Origin: a virus
IMG/VR virus record: IMGVR_UViG_3300044617_000517
Coordinates: 1-28,851 of that record
Reading direction: 5' to 3' (one strand)
DNA length: 28,851 bases
Each line of letters begins with the position of its first letter. Positions within the stretch are counted from its first letter, which is position 1. This document shows, piece after piece, positions 5,723 to 14,383 of the stretch. Both the position numbers and the translations under genes were made by a program. The notes beneath the pieces are model-generated. The model was not told the DNA's origin, did not search any database, and saw only the letters and a program-made list of their open reading frames with translations.

Positions 5723-7189
5723 TCAGAAACGGAAAGTGGTCTGGATTACACCACCCCAGTTAGAGGAGTTATCAGCAAGGCGCTGATTGTCGCTTCCATA
5801 GATGATAGCAGGAGTGATGCTGATGTTATCAGACACTTGATACTTGTAGAAAACTTCAAGCATCGTTGCTTTTTCGAGATCTTGACCAGTAGGTGCTTGA
5901 CCAACAGCAACACCAGCAGAGTTACCACCAACAAACACATCTTCCCACTGAAGAGCTGCCATCCAAGACTGACTATCGGTAGCAGAACTAGGAGTTCCAC
6001 TTACAGTATTCCAACCATAACCTGCAGAAACAGAGGGAACAATACCAGACTTAGAAGGTTGCCAGTATGCATTCAGAGCATAACCGTTAGAGGTTTGACC
6101 AGGAACCAGAGTTCCAGAAGAACCATCAAGACCGTTGTAAGTGCGAACACGAGTGCCTTCAGTGCCGTAACGATAACCAAATGCAGCACCCCAATTAGTA
6201 CCACGATAACCGATTTGTGCGAGAGTGTTTAGAGCACCAGTCTCATCAAACTCACCACGGGTGCTATCTTGACCTGCTTGTGCAACATAGTTTACACCAG
6301 CAACAAGACCTTTCTTACCATACTGGACGCCGAAACCAGCACCAGTTGCCTTGTTATAGACACCAGGAGTGCCAGCAACAGCAAAGAAATCGAGAATACC
6401 CGACTTGTATGCAGTAGGCATCCAGGCAATCTCGGTGTTACGAACCACAGCACCAGCAGTCAAAGTTGCTTTGTTATTAAAAGTAGGGAACTGATAATAC
6501 AAACGGTCGATAACTACGTTGTTACCAACTTCACTGGAGGTGTTGTCTGCTTTATCCAGTTTGAACAGAGAAGAGCTGGAACCAAAAGGATCACTGCTAA
6601 AATTAGCAGAACGCAGACGAGTCTTGAGCAGATCCTTACCAGTGAATGAAGTATCCAGGTTCAGGCGAAGATCGTAGTTGAATGCAGTGCGAGTGCTATC
6701 GCCACCTTTGGTATCATAACCAGGAACACCACCGAGAACAAAGTTTGCTTCACCACGCAGTTTGGTAGTGGTGGAGAATTGAGTTGCCTCAAGTTGCCCA
6801 ACTTGTGCTTCCAGTTTAGCAACAGAACCCTGGATAACAGTAAGTTCATTGCGGAACTCATCAGCAAGACGCTTGAGTTCATCAGTATTTTCAGTTACAC
6901 GATCCAGGCAAGCATTCAAGAGAGCAGCTGCCTCATAACGAGTCATTGCACGACCACCACCATAGGTGCCATTTGCATAACCAGCAACGCAACCATAACG
7001 CTCTACAAGGTTGCTGAGTGCCTGATATGCCCAGTCAGTAGGTTGCACATCAGAAAGTTGCGAAACGCTTGTAACTTGGTCAGAGGAATATTGATTGACT
7101 GCTGCCATATTAAGGTCTGCCGCATTCGCAGCAACAGGAGCAACCATTCCCAGAGCAACAGGTGCAAGCATCAGTTGTTTGAGTTTCAT
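5723..7189 (-). CDS. Cyanobacterial-type outer-membrane porin with SLH domain
   Basis: A 488-aa protein with the complete layout of cyanobacterial SomA/OprB-like porins. It has a signal peptide ending at VAANA (residues 1-23). The SLH domain spans about residues 45-100 (QPTDWAYQALSNLVERYGCV, then RAMTRYEAAALLNACLD) and would bind cell-wall polymer. A short coiled coil follows (about 103-140, LKRLADEFRNELTVIQ). The rest is a strand-rich barrel ending in Arg-Phe, the terminal aromatic needed for BAM-mediated insertion. It would form a channel for small solutes in the host outer membrane. The gene looks intact and has its own near-consensus promoter. A host origin is likely. What it carries cannot be told from sequence. 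Confidence 0.93.
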   Translation of the reverse strand: MKLKQLMLAPVALGMVAPVAANAADLNMAAVNQYSSDQVTSVSQLSDVQPTDWAYQALSNLVERYGCVAGYANGTYGGGRAMTRYEAAALLNACLDRVTENTDELKRLADEFRNELTVIQGSVAKLEAQVGQLEATQFSTTTKLRGEANFVLGGVPGYDTKGGDSTRTAFNYDLRLNLDTSFTGKDLLKTRLRSANFSSDPFGSSSSLFKLDKADNTSSEVGNNVVIDRLYYQFPTFNNKATLTAGAVVRNTEIAWMPTAYKSGILDFFAVAGTPGVYNKATGAGFGVQYGKKGLVAGVNYVAQAGQDSTRGEFDETGALNTLAQIGYRGTNWGAAFGYRYGTEGTRVRTYNGLDGSSGTLVPGQTSNGYALNAYWQPSKSGIVPSVSAGYGWNTVSGTPSSATDSQSWMAALQWEDVFVGGNSAGVAVGQAPTGQDLEKATMLEVFYKYQVSDNISITPAIIYGSDNQRLADNSSNWGGVIQTTFRF

Positions 7190-7215
7190 AAATTTTGTTT
7201 CTTTTATAGAATATG

Positions 7216-7241
7216 AAAAAAACCTTAAGTTTCCTCAAGGT
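7216..7241 (-). terminator. Hairpin with T-run in porin leader
   Basis: Minus strand: ACCTTGAG, GAAA tetraloop, CTTAAGGT, then seven T residues including the base of the stem. It has one G-U pair. It looks like an intrinsic terminator for the glycosyl operon, but it lies downstream of the porin promoter, with its first base near the predicted transcription start, so it may instead shape the 5' end of porin mRNA or attenuate it. Confidence 0.65.
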
Positions 7242-7247
7242 CTTAGT

Positions 7248-7277
7248 ATTATATGATCAAGTTCAATAATCTGTCAA
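7248..7277 (-). promoter_or_regulatory. Consensus sigma-70 promoter of the porin gene
   Basis: TTGACA (7272-7277), an 18-base spacer and TATAAT (7248-7253), both perfect hexamers, on the minus strand. The -10 is followed by ACTAAG, also seen after the -10 at 19794. Predicted start is near 7241. Confidence 0.85.
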
Positions 7278-7281
7278 GGTT

Positions 7282-8064
7282 TTAGGAAGAAGGTTCCGTA
7301 ATTCTACCCAAATATGGATCATAATTGGTCATATGCTCCAATGAAAGTTCAGATCCCCTTTGCTGCCAGAAATTAAGAATACCATCATGACTATTTCTAT
7401 GGAATACGTCAATATGATCTGGATGAATCGTAGATCCCAATTCAATCTTATAAAGCAATATAGGAGTTGCGTATGTTACACCAGAATTATAAATTAAATC
7501 GTCCGCAACTGGACGAGGTTTAACTCCATTATCAAGTTTATACTTATCTCCACGAACGTGGGATTTAATTAATTTTTCTGCATGGTGCCTTGTTATTACA
7601 TAACACGCTGTAGAAAAATCATTAACAAATCTATTATGAATTGGAACAACAATATCTCCAGTGCAAATAATTGCAAGTTGAATTACATCCCAAGCATAAG
7701 GAGCTCTAGAAATAAAGTCTTCCCAAGTAAAGTTCCAATACTTAGCAATATCTAAATTACAATCATCTTCCATGATAATTGCATAAGGACTATCAGAAGT
7801 TTCATACCAATGCTTAATTGCTTTTAAATGAGATGTTACACATCCAACTTCCCCAGAAGTAACCATATCAGGATACTTCCCTTTGATAATATCACTCAAA
7901 TCATCTTCTCTTCCATCATAAGCAGAGATTCTTGTGTAATCCTCAATTTGCCAATATTCAAATTGCTTTTCCATATACAACTTTCTTTCTGGTTGCCCAT
8001 CTAGATTCAAGTAGTATATTGGACCAAAATTTTTCAATTTGTATGCTGATTTATTTTTGTCCAT
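7282..8064 (-). CDS. GT25-family glycosyltransferase
   Basis: A 260-aa enzyme with the marks of GT25 (LPS-type) glycosyltransferases: YYLNLDGQPERK near residue 17, GEVGCVTSHLKAIKHW near 71 and AIIMEDD (95-101) holding the acidic nucleotide-sugar site. The family transfers galactose or glucose to lipooligosaccharide or to hydroxylysine. The ATG at 8064 lies 14 bases inside the end of the epimerase gene. It is the last gene of the sugar operon. Acceptor unknown: host LPS or a virion glycan are both possible. Confidence 0.82.
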   Translation of the reverse strand: MDKNKSAYKLKNFGPIYYLNLDGQPERKLYMEKQFEYWQIEDYTRISAYDGREDDLSDIIKGKYPDMVTSGEVGCVTSHLKAIKHWYETSDSPYAIIMEDDCNLDIAKYWNFTWEDFISRAPYAWDVIQLAIICTGDIVVPIHNRFVNDFSTACYVITRHHAEKLIKSHVRGDKYKLDNGVKPRPVADDLIYNSGVTYATPILLYKIELGSTIHPDHIDVFHRNSHDGILNFWQQRGSELSLEHMTNYDPYLGRITEPSS

Positions 8065-8947
8065 CAATCCAATCCTTTAAATTTACTTTTGGTTCCCATC
8101 CAAATACTTTTTTAATTTTAGAATTATCTGCAAGAGTAATTCTAGTTTCTCCAATTCTGGGAGAAATATTTTTTACATTATCAGAGATAAATGCAGCAAC
8201 TTCATTGATTGAATAATTCTTTCCCGTTCCTACATTATAAACTTGCCCATAATGTTGATCTTCTGTATTTGAAATTGCAGCCATAATATTGGCATTTACA
8301 ATATCATTTACGTGAGTAAAATCACGTCTTTGTTCTCCATCACCAACGATAGTTAGTGCTTCATAATTTTTCATTTGCCTTAGAAAAATTCCTACCACTG
8401 GAGCATATTGCCCCCTAAGAGGTTGGCGTTCTCCATAAACATTAAAATATCTAAAGATAATAGTTTTCAATCCATACAAATCATTATACATTTTACAAAG
8501 TTTTTCTCCATTAACCTTAGAAACAGAATATGGATTTAAACAATCATCTGGTTGAGTTTCTACATTTGGAAAAGAATTCATTCCATATGCAGAAGAAGTG
8601 GAAGAATACAAAACTTTTTTAATATTAGATTCCCTTGAACATTGCAATACAGTTGCAGTTCCAACAGAATTGATACTTACTGCTTCAATAGGATTTAAAA
8701 TTGCAGGTTGAATACGAGCTTCTGCGGCAAGATGGAATACATAATCCACTCCATCATAAAGTGGGCGTGTATTTTTATAGTCGCGGATATCATACTTATA
8801 GTTTTGTGCTTTATCATTCCAATAAAACTGATCATGAGCTTCCGAGAATTCATTGTCAATAACAATGACTTCATGACCAATATCAATCAATTTATCTACA
8901 AGATTTGATCCAATAAATCCTGCTCCTCCAGTTACCAAACTTTTCAT
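8051..8947 (-). CDS. NAD-dependent sugar-nucleotide epimerase/dehydratase (extended SDR)
   Basis: A 298-aa extended short-chain dehydrogenase. GGAGFIGS (residues 7-14) is the Rossmann glycine motif; SSTSSAYG (115-122) and Y140-SVS-K144 form the catalytic site, and FRYFNVYGERQ and GDGEQRRDFTHVNDI are typical of UDP-sugar 4-epimerases and related enzymes. It probably interconverts a UDP- or dTDP-sugar for the neighbouring transferases. The exact substrate cannot be set from sequence. The start overlaps the preceding gene by 4 bases (ATGA). Confidence 0.88.
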   Translation of the reverse strand: MKSLVTGGAGFIGSNLVDKLIDIGHEVIVIDNEFSEAHDQFYWNDKAQNYKYDIRDYKNTRPLYDGVDYVFHLAAEARIQPAILNPIEAVSINSVGTATVLQCSRESNIKKVLYSSTSSAYGMNSFPNVETQPDDCLNPYSVSKVNGEKLCKMYNDLYGLKTIIFRYFNVYGERQPLRGQYAPVVGIFLRQMKNYEALTIVGDGEQRRDFTHVNDIVNANIMAAISNTEDQHYGQVYNVGTGKNYSINEVAAFISDNVKNISPRIGETRITLADNSKIKKVFGWEPKVNLKDWIDGQK

Positions 8948-9750
8948 AGAGTATTATTCCTAATAGATTCAATCCACCAACTAACTTTAAGTTTATCCAT
9001 ATTAAAAGTTTTATCAGAAAATTCTTCAAGTTTGTTATTCAAAAACTTTTCATTTACTTCTTTAAATGATTCAACTATAACCACAGGAAGATCCGATAAA
9101 CATTTACAATAAATGTTATTCTCAACAATTGGAATTATACCATGATACATGGATTCCCACAAACGATGGGTATCGATACCATTTCCTCTTGGGCATAGAA
9201 TAAATTTATGATTATCTAATTGTACTTTATATTCTTCCAATGACAGATTTGGTTGATCAACAGAGCACCAATCATTAGTCTCAAAATAATCATAGACCCA
9301 CTTTCTATCTTTTGGATAAGTTTCAACTCTATGATTTACATAAAGAAGTTTTTCTGGATTACCTTCTCTTGTTAAATTATCAATTTTTAAAGTTATTGGA
9401 CAATAATCATTAGCAAGTCCAATTGGAATTGGAATCAAATCTGAGTGATTATAATCCGCATTTTGTGCATACCATTTAGAAATACATTTTGGTTTATTAG
9501 AGAATAATTTTTCATCTACTGCATAATCACCTTCATGTGTTATGAGTTTAATATCTTTGATTTCATCTTCATCTCCAAGAGTATCAAAGAGTAAAGGGAC
9601 TAGATCAATTTTACAAAAAAGAATGTTTTCATCATCCAATTCAAAGTTTTCATTTATATAAGTTTTATGAGTTCCATTTTCGGGAACGGTTTCAGAGAAA
9701 ACAACATCAGATTGTCTAGCAAAATTAAAACCACTCAAAAAATCATTCAT
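8944..9750 (-). CDS. Exostosin/GT47-like glycosyltransferase
   Basis: A 268-aa protein. The key segment is HKFILCPRGNGIDTHRLWES, residues 181-200, followed by MYHGIIPIVENN. The pattern of a CPRGNG-type loop, a conserved Trp-Glu and a G-x-IPIV strand is typical of the nucleotide-sugar domain of exostosin-like (GT47) enzymes and related phage and cyanobacterial transferases. The N-terminal half (residues 1-170) lacks motifs I recognise. It overlaps both neighbours by 4 bases, so it is co-translated in the sugar operon. Donor and acceptor unknown. Confidence 0.7.
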   Translation of the reverse strand: MNDFLSGFNFARQSDVVFSETVPENGTHKTYINENFELDDENILFCKIDLVPLLFDTLGDEDEIKDIKLITHEGDYAVDEKLFSNKPKCISKWYAQNADYNHSDLIPIPIGLANDYCPITLKIDNLTREGNPEKLLYVNHRVETYPKDRKWVYDYFETNDWCSVDQPNLSLEEYKVQLDNHKFILCPRGNGIDTHRLWESMYHGIIPIVENNIYCKCLSDLPVVIVESFKEVNEKFLNNKLEEFSDKTFNMDKLKVSWWIESIRNNTL

Positions 9751-10400
9751 CTTATTCTTTCTCCTGTTTTTTCTCCACTATAAAGTGGTTCGTCATTTTC
9801 ATTATATCCCTGACCAATAAAATTCATTTTATCTCTAGTTTCCATCATCCAATCTACTTCTAGAAATCCATGAATCATAGAATCTTTTTCAGCATCTTTC
9901 CATACAACATCTTTTAAGAAAATTTGATCCGAGGTATAAAAATGATACTTTGCATAATTTTCCATTGTGGAAAGAATACTATCCTCCATCTTACCTTTCA
10001 TTCCCCACATACCAGCAAGCATTGGCCAATCATAATGTGGGTAATGATCTCTGATAATAGAAAACTTTTTGTCGCTCTCTATCCACTCATTTACGCATCT
10101 AACTTCCCTTTCAGAAATTCTAGAGTCACTGTCTCTAGATAACACAATATCATCATCACTTTGAAACATAGAGTAAAATCTCCAAAATGCCCCAAATATA
10201 GATTCATCTTCAACTTGTGCCAATTCAACATTGGACAATTTCAACATATCTTCAACGTAATGTGTTGGAACTGTCCCATCAACAAAGATCCTACAAATCC
10301 AATCGGGAAATAATTCTTGTGCTATTTGAGCATTTTTAATTGCTCCAATAGAATAAGATGGATTATTTCCCCAAACGCTAATTGATATAATCTTTGCCAT
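9747..10400 (-). CDS. Putative GT-A glycosyltransferase with DxD motif
   Basis: A 217-aa protein. The strand IVLSRDSDSRISERE carries a D90-x-D92 motif, the usual metal and nucleotide-sugar site of GT-A transferases. Downstream HYDWPMLAGMWGMKG and TSDQIFLKDVVW fit the acceptor and catalytic half of small capsular-type transferases. I cannot name a CAZy family. It begins one base inside the stop of the previous gene (TAATG) and ends with a 4-base overlap to the next. Confidence 0.6.
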   Translation of the reverse strand: MAKIISISVWGNNPSYSIGAIKNAQIAQELFPDWICRIFVDGTVPTHYVEDMLKLSNVELAQVEDESIFGAFWRFYSMFQSDDDIVLSRDSDSRISEREVRCVNEWIESDKKFSIIRDHYPHYDWPMLAGMWGMKGKMEDSILSTMENYAKYHFYTSDQIFLKDVVWKDAEKDSMIHGFLEVDWMMETRDKMNFIGQGYNENDEPLYSGEKTGERIR

Positions 10401-11779
10401 TATTGAAAATACCCAGCCAGTTTTTCTCTGTCGTATTTGCTGCCTTTAATAAGGGCAAATGCGGTCTTTAATTCATCATCGAGAGTTCTCCAAACTTCCT
10501 GCATTTCCTTTCCAGCAACATCTTTATTATAATTTGTTCCTGGTGGATGATCGATAGTATGATTATAATCACGAATTACTGGACGACCATTAACAAAACA
10601 GATAGAAGAAAGAACCAGATCCCAACCCCAACCCATCTTGTTATTCGAAAAATCTACATTCCGATTAGTCATTTCCTGAATGATTTCCTTACGAATAAAC
10701 CATACAGTTTCATCGGTGCAAGCAACCATTTTTATATTTTCGTGATCTGCTTGAATTGAATCAATATCTGTATTTTCAGAAGAATACCAACTATAATCTA
10801 CATTAGGAGCATAAATTCCAGCATCGTAATAATCAAAATATGTCCTTGCATCTTCTACAAGTTTTTCCCAATTATCATAAGTGACATCACCTTGAACGTG
10901 CATCAAGATATCACCATCAAATAATTCAAGTGCTTTTCTGAATTGATCACTGAAATAGGCATCATCACCAAGATCAATCCAACCATCTCTAGTATTATTA
11001 TCATCACTATTGATTACAGTCACTTTATCAAAGATCTTAGAAAGAGAATCTTCGATTGCACAAGTCTTATCAAATTGCTTATTCCAGTTAAAAATAAAAG
11101 GTTGAATGTTCATGTAATTTAATTTAATTAAAGATTTCAGTTGATCAATTTCTTCTTTGTGTTTTGAATATGGTCTAGGGCAATGTGCATCAATATAAGA
11201 TATGTCTCTCATTGTCCAATAAACTCTATCGAGTCTATTTTTTGCCATTCCGTATTCCCATTCTCTATTATACTTTACTTTATCAAAAGAACAATTATCA
11301 ATTCTTTCAGTAATGTATAATTCATCAGTATTCCATCCTAATCCCAAAGAATTAAGACGCAAAACAAACTCTTCCCAAGTCTCATTTTCATTTTCTAATG
11401 CAATAGAAGAAAGAACTTTCCCATATGCAGAAAGATAGCACATTGGATATCTCTTACCTTCGTGTGCATCAGAAGAATATATTACAATCTGGTTATCAGA
11501 CTTTGGAAGTTTTGACCAATAATAATTTTGATCAAATGGAAGCATATCAATATCTGTAGTCAGAACTACTCTATCTGGAAATAATTTTGCTGCATACAGT
11601 CTGACAATTTGAGATTGTAAAGAAGATTCCACTCCAGGAATAAGTGGGAACTGATCCGTTCCTATCTGTGCGTAAAATGGTTCAAATCCCAAAGTTTCCC
11701 ACATTTCGGAAACTAAGGGAGAAAACTCTGAGTAATCTGGATTACTGTCGCTGGAAAATATTGCTATTGGTTTTTGCAT
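10400..11779 (-). CDS. Two-domain putative glycosyltransferase
   Basis: A 459-aa protein that seems to hold two transferase-like units. The N-terminal half has VVLTTDIDMLPF (about residues 71-82) with a D76-x-D78 pair and a LGWNTDELYI segment. The C-terminal half, from about residue 220, has LELFDGDILMHVQGDVTYDN and ends with the MGWGWDLVLS motif seen in GT2-like catalytic domains. Either domain could be catalytic or a remnant. It overlaps the GT31-like gene by 16 bases. The fusion suggests two successive transfers, which is an inference. Confidence 0.6.
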   Translation of the reverse strand: MQKPIAIFSSDSNPDYSEFSPLVSEMWETLGFEPFYAQIGTDQFPLIPGVESSLQSQIVRLYAAKLFPDRVVLTTDIDMLPFDQNYYWSKLPKSDNQIVIYSSDAHEGKRYPMCYLSAYGKVLSSIALENENETWEEFVLRLNSLGLGWNTDELYITERIDNCSFDKVKYNREWEYGMAKNRLDRVYWTMRDISYIDAHCPRPYSKHKEEIDQLKSLIKLNYMNIQPFIFNWNKQFDKTCAIEDSLSKIFDKVTVINSDDNNTRDGWIDLGDDAYFSDQFRKALELFDGDILMHVQGDVTYDNWEKLVEDARTYFDYYDAGIYAPNVDYSWYSSENTDIDSIQADHENIKMVACTDETVWFIRKEIIQEMTNRNVDFSNNKMGWGWDLVLSSICFVNGRPVIRDYNHTIDHPPGTNYNKDVAGKEMQEVWRTLDDELKTAFALIKGSKYDREKLAGYFQ

Positions 11780-12426
11780 TTTAATTCGTGGATACGATAT
11801 ATGGAATTTGCGTCTCCTTTGTTTAGGATTCTGTAATGATAATAAGACATATCCAAATCATCAGATATATCTCCTGGATCTAGATCAATTCGTTTTGCTG
11901 AAGGATCAATTTGCACTCCCAAAACTTGGGTTACAAATTTACCTATCATTACATCATCACACCAACCTGGCATTCCATAATTATACAATAACTCTTTGTT
12001 TTTAACAATTTCTGTTACTAAGTCCTTTGAAAGAAAATATCCGCTACCAGAAGCGAAATCAATTCCATTCAATTCTCCTTGACATCCACAATAAAATTTC
12101 TCTAAAGGTTTATCTTCTACAAATTCACTTAGGAGATTCAGATCAAAATATCCTGTGGAATTGCATCTAAAAATATAATCAAAATCAGATTCCAAAAATG
12201 TTTCATAGGCAGAAAGAGTTTTATAAGGGCAAATATCTAGAGACTCTCTTCTATTAACATAAAAAGAATCATTTTCATCCCAAAAAATACTTTTTCCCCC
12301 ACCATACATAAAAATTGTTTTAATATTATCTGGAGATCTAATAGCCCAAGTTTCTTTAGCAGCAGTATCTATAGGACCATAATGACCTTCTTTACAGGCA
12401 AGAACTAAATTTAAAATTCTTTTCAT
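11764..12426 (-). CDS. GT31-like (fringe/galactosyltransferase-like) protein
   Basis: A 220-aa protein that starts MKRILNLVLACKEGHYGPID, with a conserved stretch DYIFRCNSTGYFDLNLL in the place of the usual DDD strand, FASGSGYFLSKDLV and WCDDVMIGKFV. The order GSGYxLS then DDVxxG matches GT31 beta-1,3-transferases, although the first acidic motif is altered to RCNST, so activity is uncertain. It overlaps both neighbours (4 and 16 bases) in the sugar operon. Confidence 0.55.
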   Translation of the reverse strand: MKRILNLVLACKEGHYGPIDTAAKETWAIRSPDNIKTIFMYGGGKSIFWDENDSFYVNRRESLDICPYKTLSAYETFLESDFDYIFRCNSTGYFDLNLLSEFVEDKPLEKFYCGCQGELNGIDFASGSGYFLSKDLVTEIVKNKELLYNYGMPGWCDDVMIGKFVTQVLGVQIDPSAKRIDLDPGDISDDLDMSYYHYRILNKGDANSIYRIHELKCKNQ

Positions 12427-13121
12427 CTTGATAAAAACCTCTTTCTCATATACTCTAAATTGTCTGTTTGTATATCATTCCATTTCATTAATGCATCGCC
12501 ATCAATACTATCGGAAATATTAATACCTTCACACTTACAAATATATCCAATTACTCTTTCAGAAAATTGCCCATGATTAAATGTTTCTGCTTTTACGTTT
12601 TCTAATACTTTTTTATTATCTAAAAGTTTTACAAAATCATTTGAATATATTCCCATTGTTCCAAATATTCCAGAAAAATCATTAGAAAAATATCCATTAA
12701 TATCATTGGTATAATCAATTTTTTCAAAAATATCGTTCATCCATTGAATATATTCTCCTCTAATATTTGAATCTAAAGTATTCAAAGGAGAAGTAAAGTG
12801 CATGAAAACTTTAATTCTATCCAAAGAATCAATAAAATTTTGAATAGATTTTTTGAGTGATACTGAATCGTGCATTAAAACATAATACCCCTCATTAGGA
12901 TATTTTCTATGTGCATGTTTTAATGCTCCAATTAATCTATATGGATTTGATACATCTAATATTTCTACGTTATTATATTCTTCTATATCTTTATAATAAG
13001 ACTTATCTTCAGATCCAGAATCAACCAAAATAATTTTTTCTGTTGGATGAATTTCTGTTATAGATTTTATAGAGTCTAATATTGGAGAACGAGAATCGTA
13101 TTTACAAGGAATTACAAACAT
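12423..13121 (-). CDS. Hypothetical GT2-like protein
   Basis: A 232-aa protein with an N-terminal segment of GT-A type: MFVIPCKYDSRSPILDSIKS, then KIILVDSGSEDKSY and YYVLMHDSVSL. These resemble the donor-binding strands of family 2 transferases. The C-terminal half, with FSGIFGTMGIYSNDFVKL, is not familiar. The DxD pair expected for GT2 is not evident (the place has HDSV), so it could be a non-catalytic relative. Very AT-rich, like its neighbours. Confidence 0.5.
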   Translation of the reverse strand: MFVIPCKYDSRSPILDSIKSITEIHPTEKIILVDSGSEDKSYYKDIEEYNNVEILDVSNPYRLIGALKHAHRKYPNEGYYVLMHDSVSLKKSIQNFIDSLDRIKVFMHFTSPLNTLDSNIRGEYIQWMNDIFEKIDYTNDINGYFSNDFSGIFGTMGIYSNDFVKLLDNKKVLENVKAETFNHGQFSERVIGYICKCEGINISDSIDGDALMKWNDIQTDNLEYMRKRFLSR

Positions 13122-13136
13122 AAAAAATTTAATGAA

Positions 13137-13940
13137 TTAATTTTCATACCAAATAACATTCCAGTTATCTAGTTTTGGTTTTAACAACATATTTAGATAT
13201 TGATTATTACAGTCTGGACCATCACACTTTCTATGCCATTCGGTCCTTGCATATGCATGAAGATTGACTTCAACATTCTTCATCAAATTCTTAGATTGTA
13301 AATGATAAACAAAAAGAGCAACAGAATTTTCAATCAAATGAACTTCTTTTGCATTTTCAATAACTTTAATTGTATCTACAAAATTTGAAGATAATCTATG
13401 CAAATTTACAATAGAGTTGATATTGATATATTTTTTGTTTATAAGGAATGAATCATAATCGCAAATAGCAGCATAATCGGATTCGAGTTTTAATGATTCA
13501 AACAAGTTATTTTCATCATCAACCAATCGTTCAAAATAAAAATTATCAGTTCTCATTGAACGAGGAAGTCCCATATGAACATAAAACTGGGATGCGTTGT
13601 CTGGTATTTCTTGTTCGCCAATATCTATATTAAGTGCTGTTCCTATCTTCCTAAGTTTATTAAAATAACTTCCATTATAATTTCCATCGTGATAATAAAG
13701 TTCTCCAACTCTAGTATCGATGATATCAAATGATTCTTTTGTTAAACATTTATCATAATACTCTATAAACCCGATGGGAATAACATTTTTATTATCGTGA
13801 AATAAAGATTGAATAAAAAATGGACAAAGATCGGTTACTACAAATACTCTCTTATATTTTTCTAAAAGAAACCTAATCATTCCATTATTAGAAATATAAT
13901 CTCCAATAGCGTCATAACCAATAAAAAATATATCTTTCAT
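13137..13940 (-). CDS. Hypothetical protein, possible GT-B (GT9-like) fold
   Basis: A 267-aa protein starting MKDIFFIGYDAIGDYISNNG, similar in layout to the GDxL..NG start of heptosyltransferase-like GT-B enzymes. Near the C-terminus IENAKEVHLIENSVALFVYHL stands where GT9 enzymes have their donor-binding loop. This is weak evidence. The gene begins with a 4-base overlap to the GDPD-like gene and ends 15 bases before the next. No clear function. Confidence 0.5.
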   Translation of the reverse strand: MKDIFFIGYDAIGDYISNNGMIRFLLEKYKRVFVVTDLCPFFIQSLFHDNKNVIPIGFIEYYDKCLTKESFDIIDTRVGELYYHDGNYNGSYFNKLRKIGTALNIDIGEQEIPDNASQFYVHMGLPRSMRTDNFYFERLVDDENNLFESLKLESDYAAICDYDSFLINKKYININSIVNLHRLSSNFVDTIKVIENAKEVHLIENSVALFVYHLQSKNLMKNVEVNLHAYARTEWHRKCDGPDCNNQYLNMLLKPKLDNWNVIWYEN

Positions 13941-14383
13941 ACGTAAGAAGGATAATCAGTGCAAACTCCATAAGCCATATCAAAAAATGTAGTATCAGTC
14001 AATCCAATAATATCATTTTTATCAATTAAAGGTATAATTACATTTTGATCTATTTTCATTGAAATGTCATGCAACCAAATCTTTCCAGTTGAAGTATAAG
14101 TAAAAGGATCTCCTGTATGACAAAAAGAATGGTATGACCAACACTCTTTTGCTGCTTCAAGATTTTTACAGTGCAACCACAAATAGTTCCTACGCTTATC
14201 TAACCAATTATGATCAACTTTATATTGTGGTTCATCATGTCCCAACCACAACTCATCATCTATTGAACGGACATCAATTTCTACATGATATCCATTTCCA
14301 ATAGCACAATCGATGTAACTTGGACGATTTTCTTTATCGGGAACTGGTCCCCGAATATTACCACGATGAGAAATAATTATCAT
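13937..14383 (-). CDS. Short GDPD-like phosphodiesterase
   Basis: A 148-aa protein with the metal-site pattern of glycerophosphodiester phosphodiesterases: SHRGN (H6, R7), VEIDVR (E35, D37) and GHDEP (H49). True GDPDs are about 240 aa or longer, so this is a compact form covering half of the barrel. It may cleave glycerophosphodiesters or a phospho-sugar link, releasing glycerol phosphate and phosphate. It lies between a HAD phosphatase and the sugar operon, overlapping each neighbour by 4 bases. Confidence 0.72.
   Translation of the reverse strand: MIIISHRGNIRGPVPDKENRPSYIDCAIGNGYHVEIDVRSIDDELWLGHDEPQYKVDHNWLDKRRNYLWLHCKNLEAAKECWSYHSFCHTGDPFTYTSTGKIWLHDISMKIDQNVIIPLIDKNDIIGLTDTTFFDMAYGVCTDYPSYV

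Noticed and set aside
5711-6232. Plus-strand 173-aa frame
   Set aside because: Shadow of the porin gene; composition is Ser/Thr/Arg-rich with no domain.
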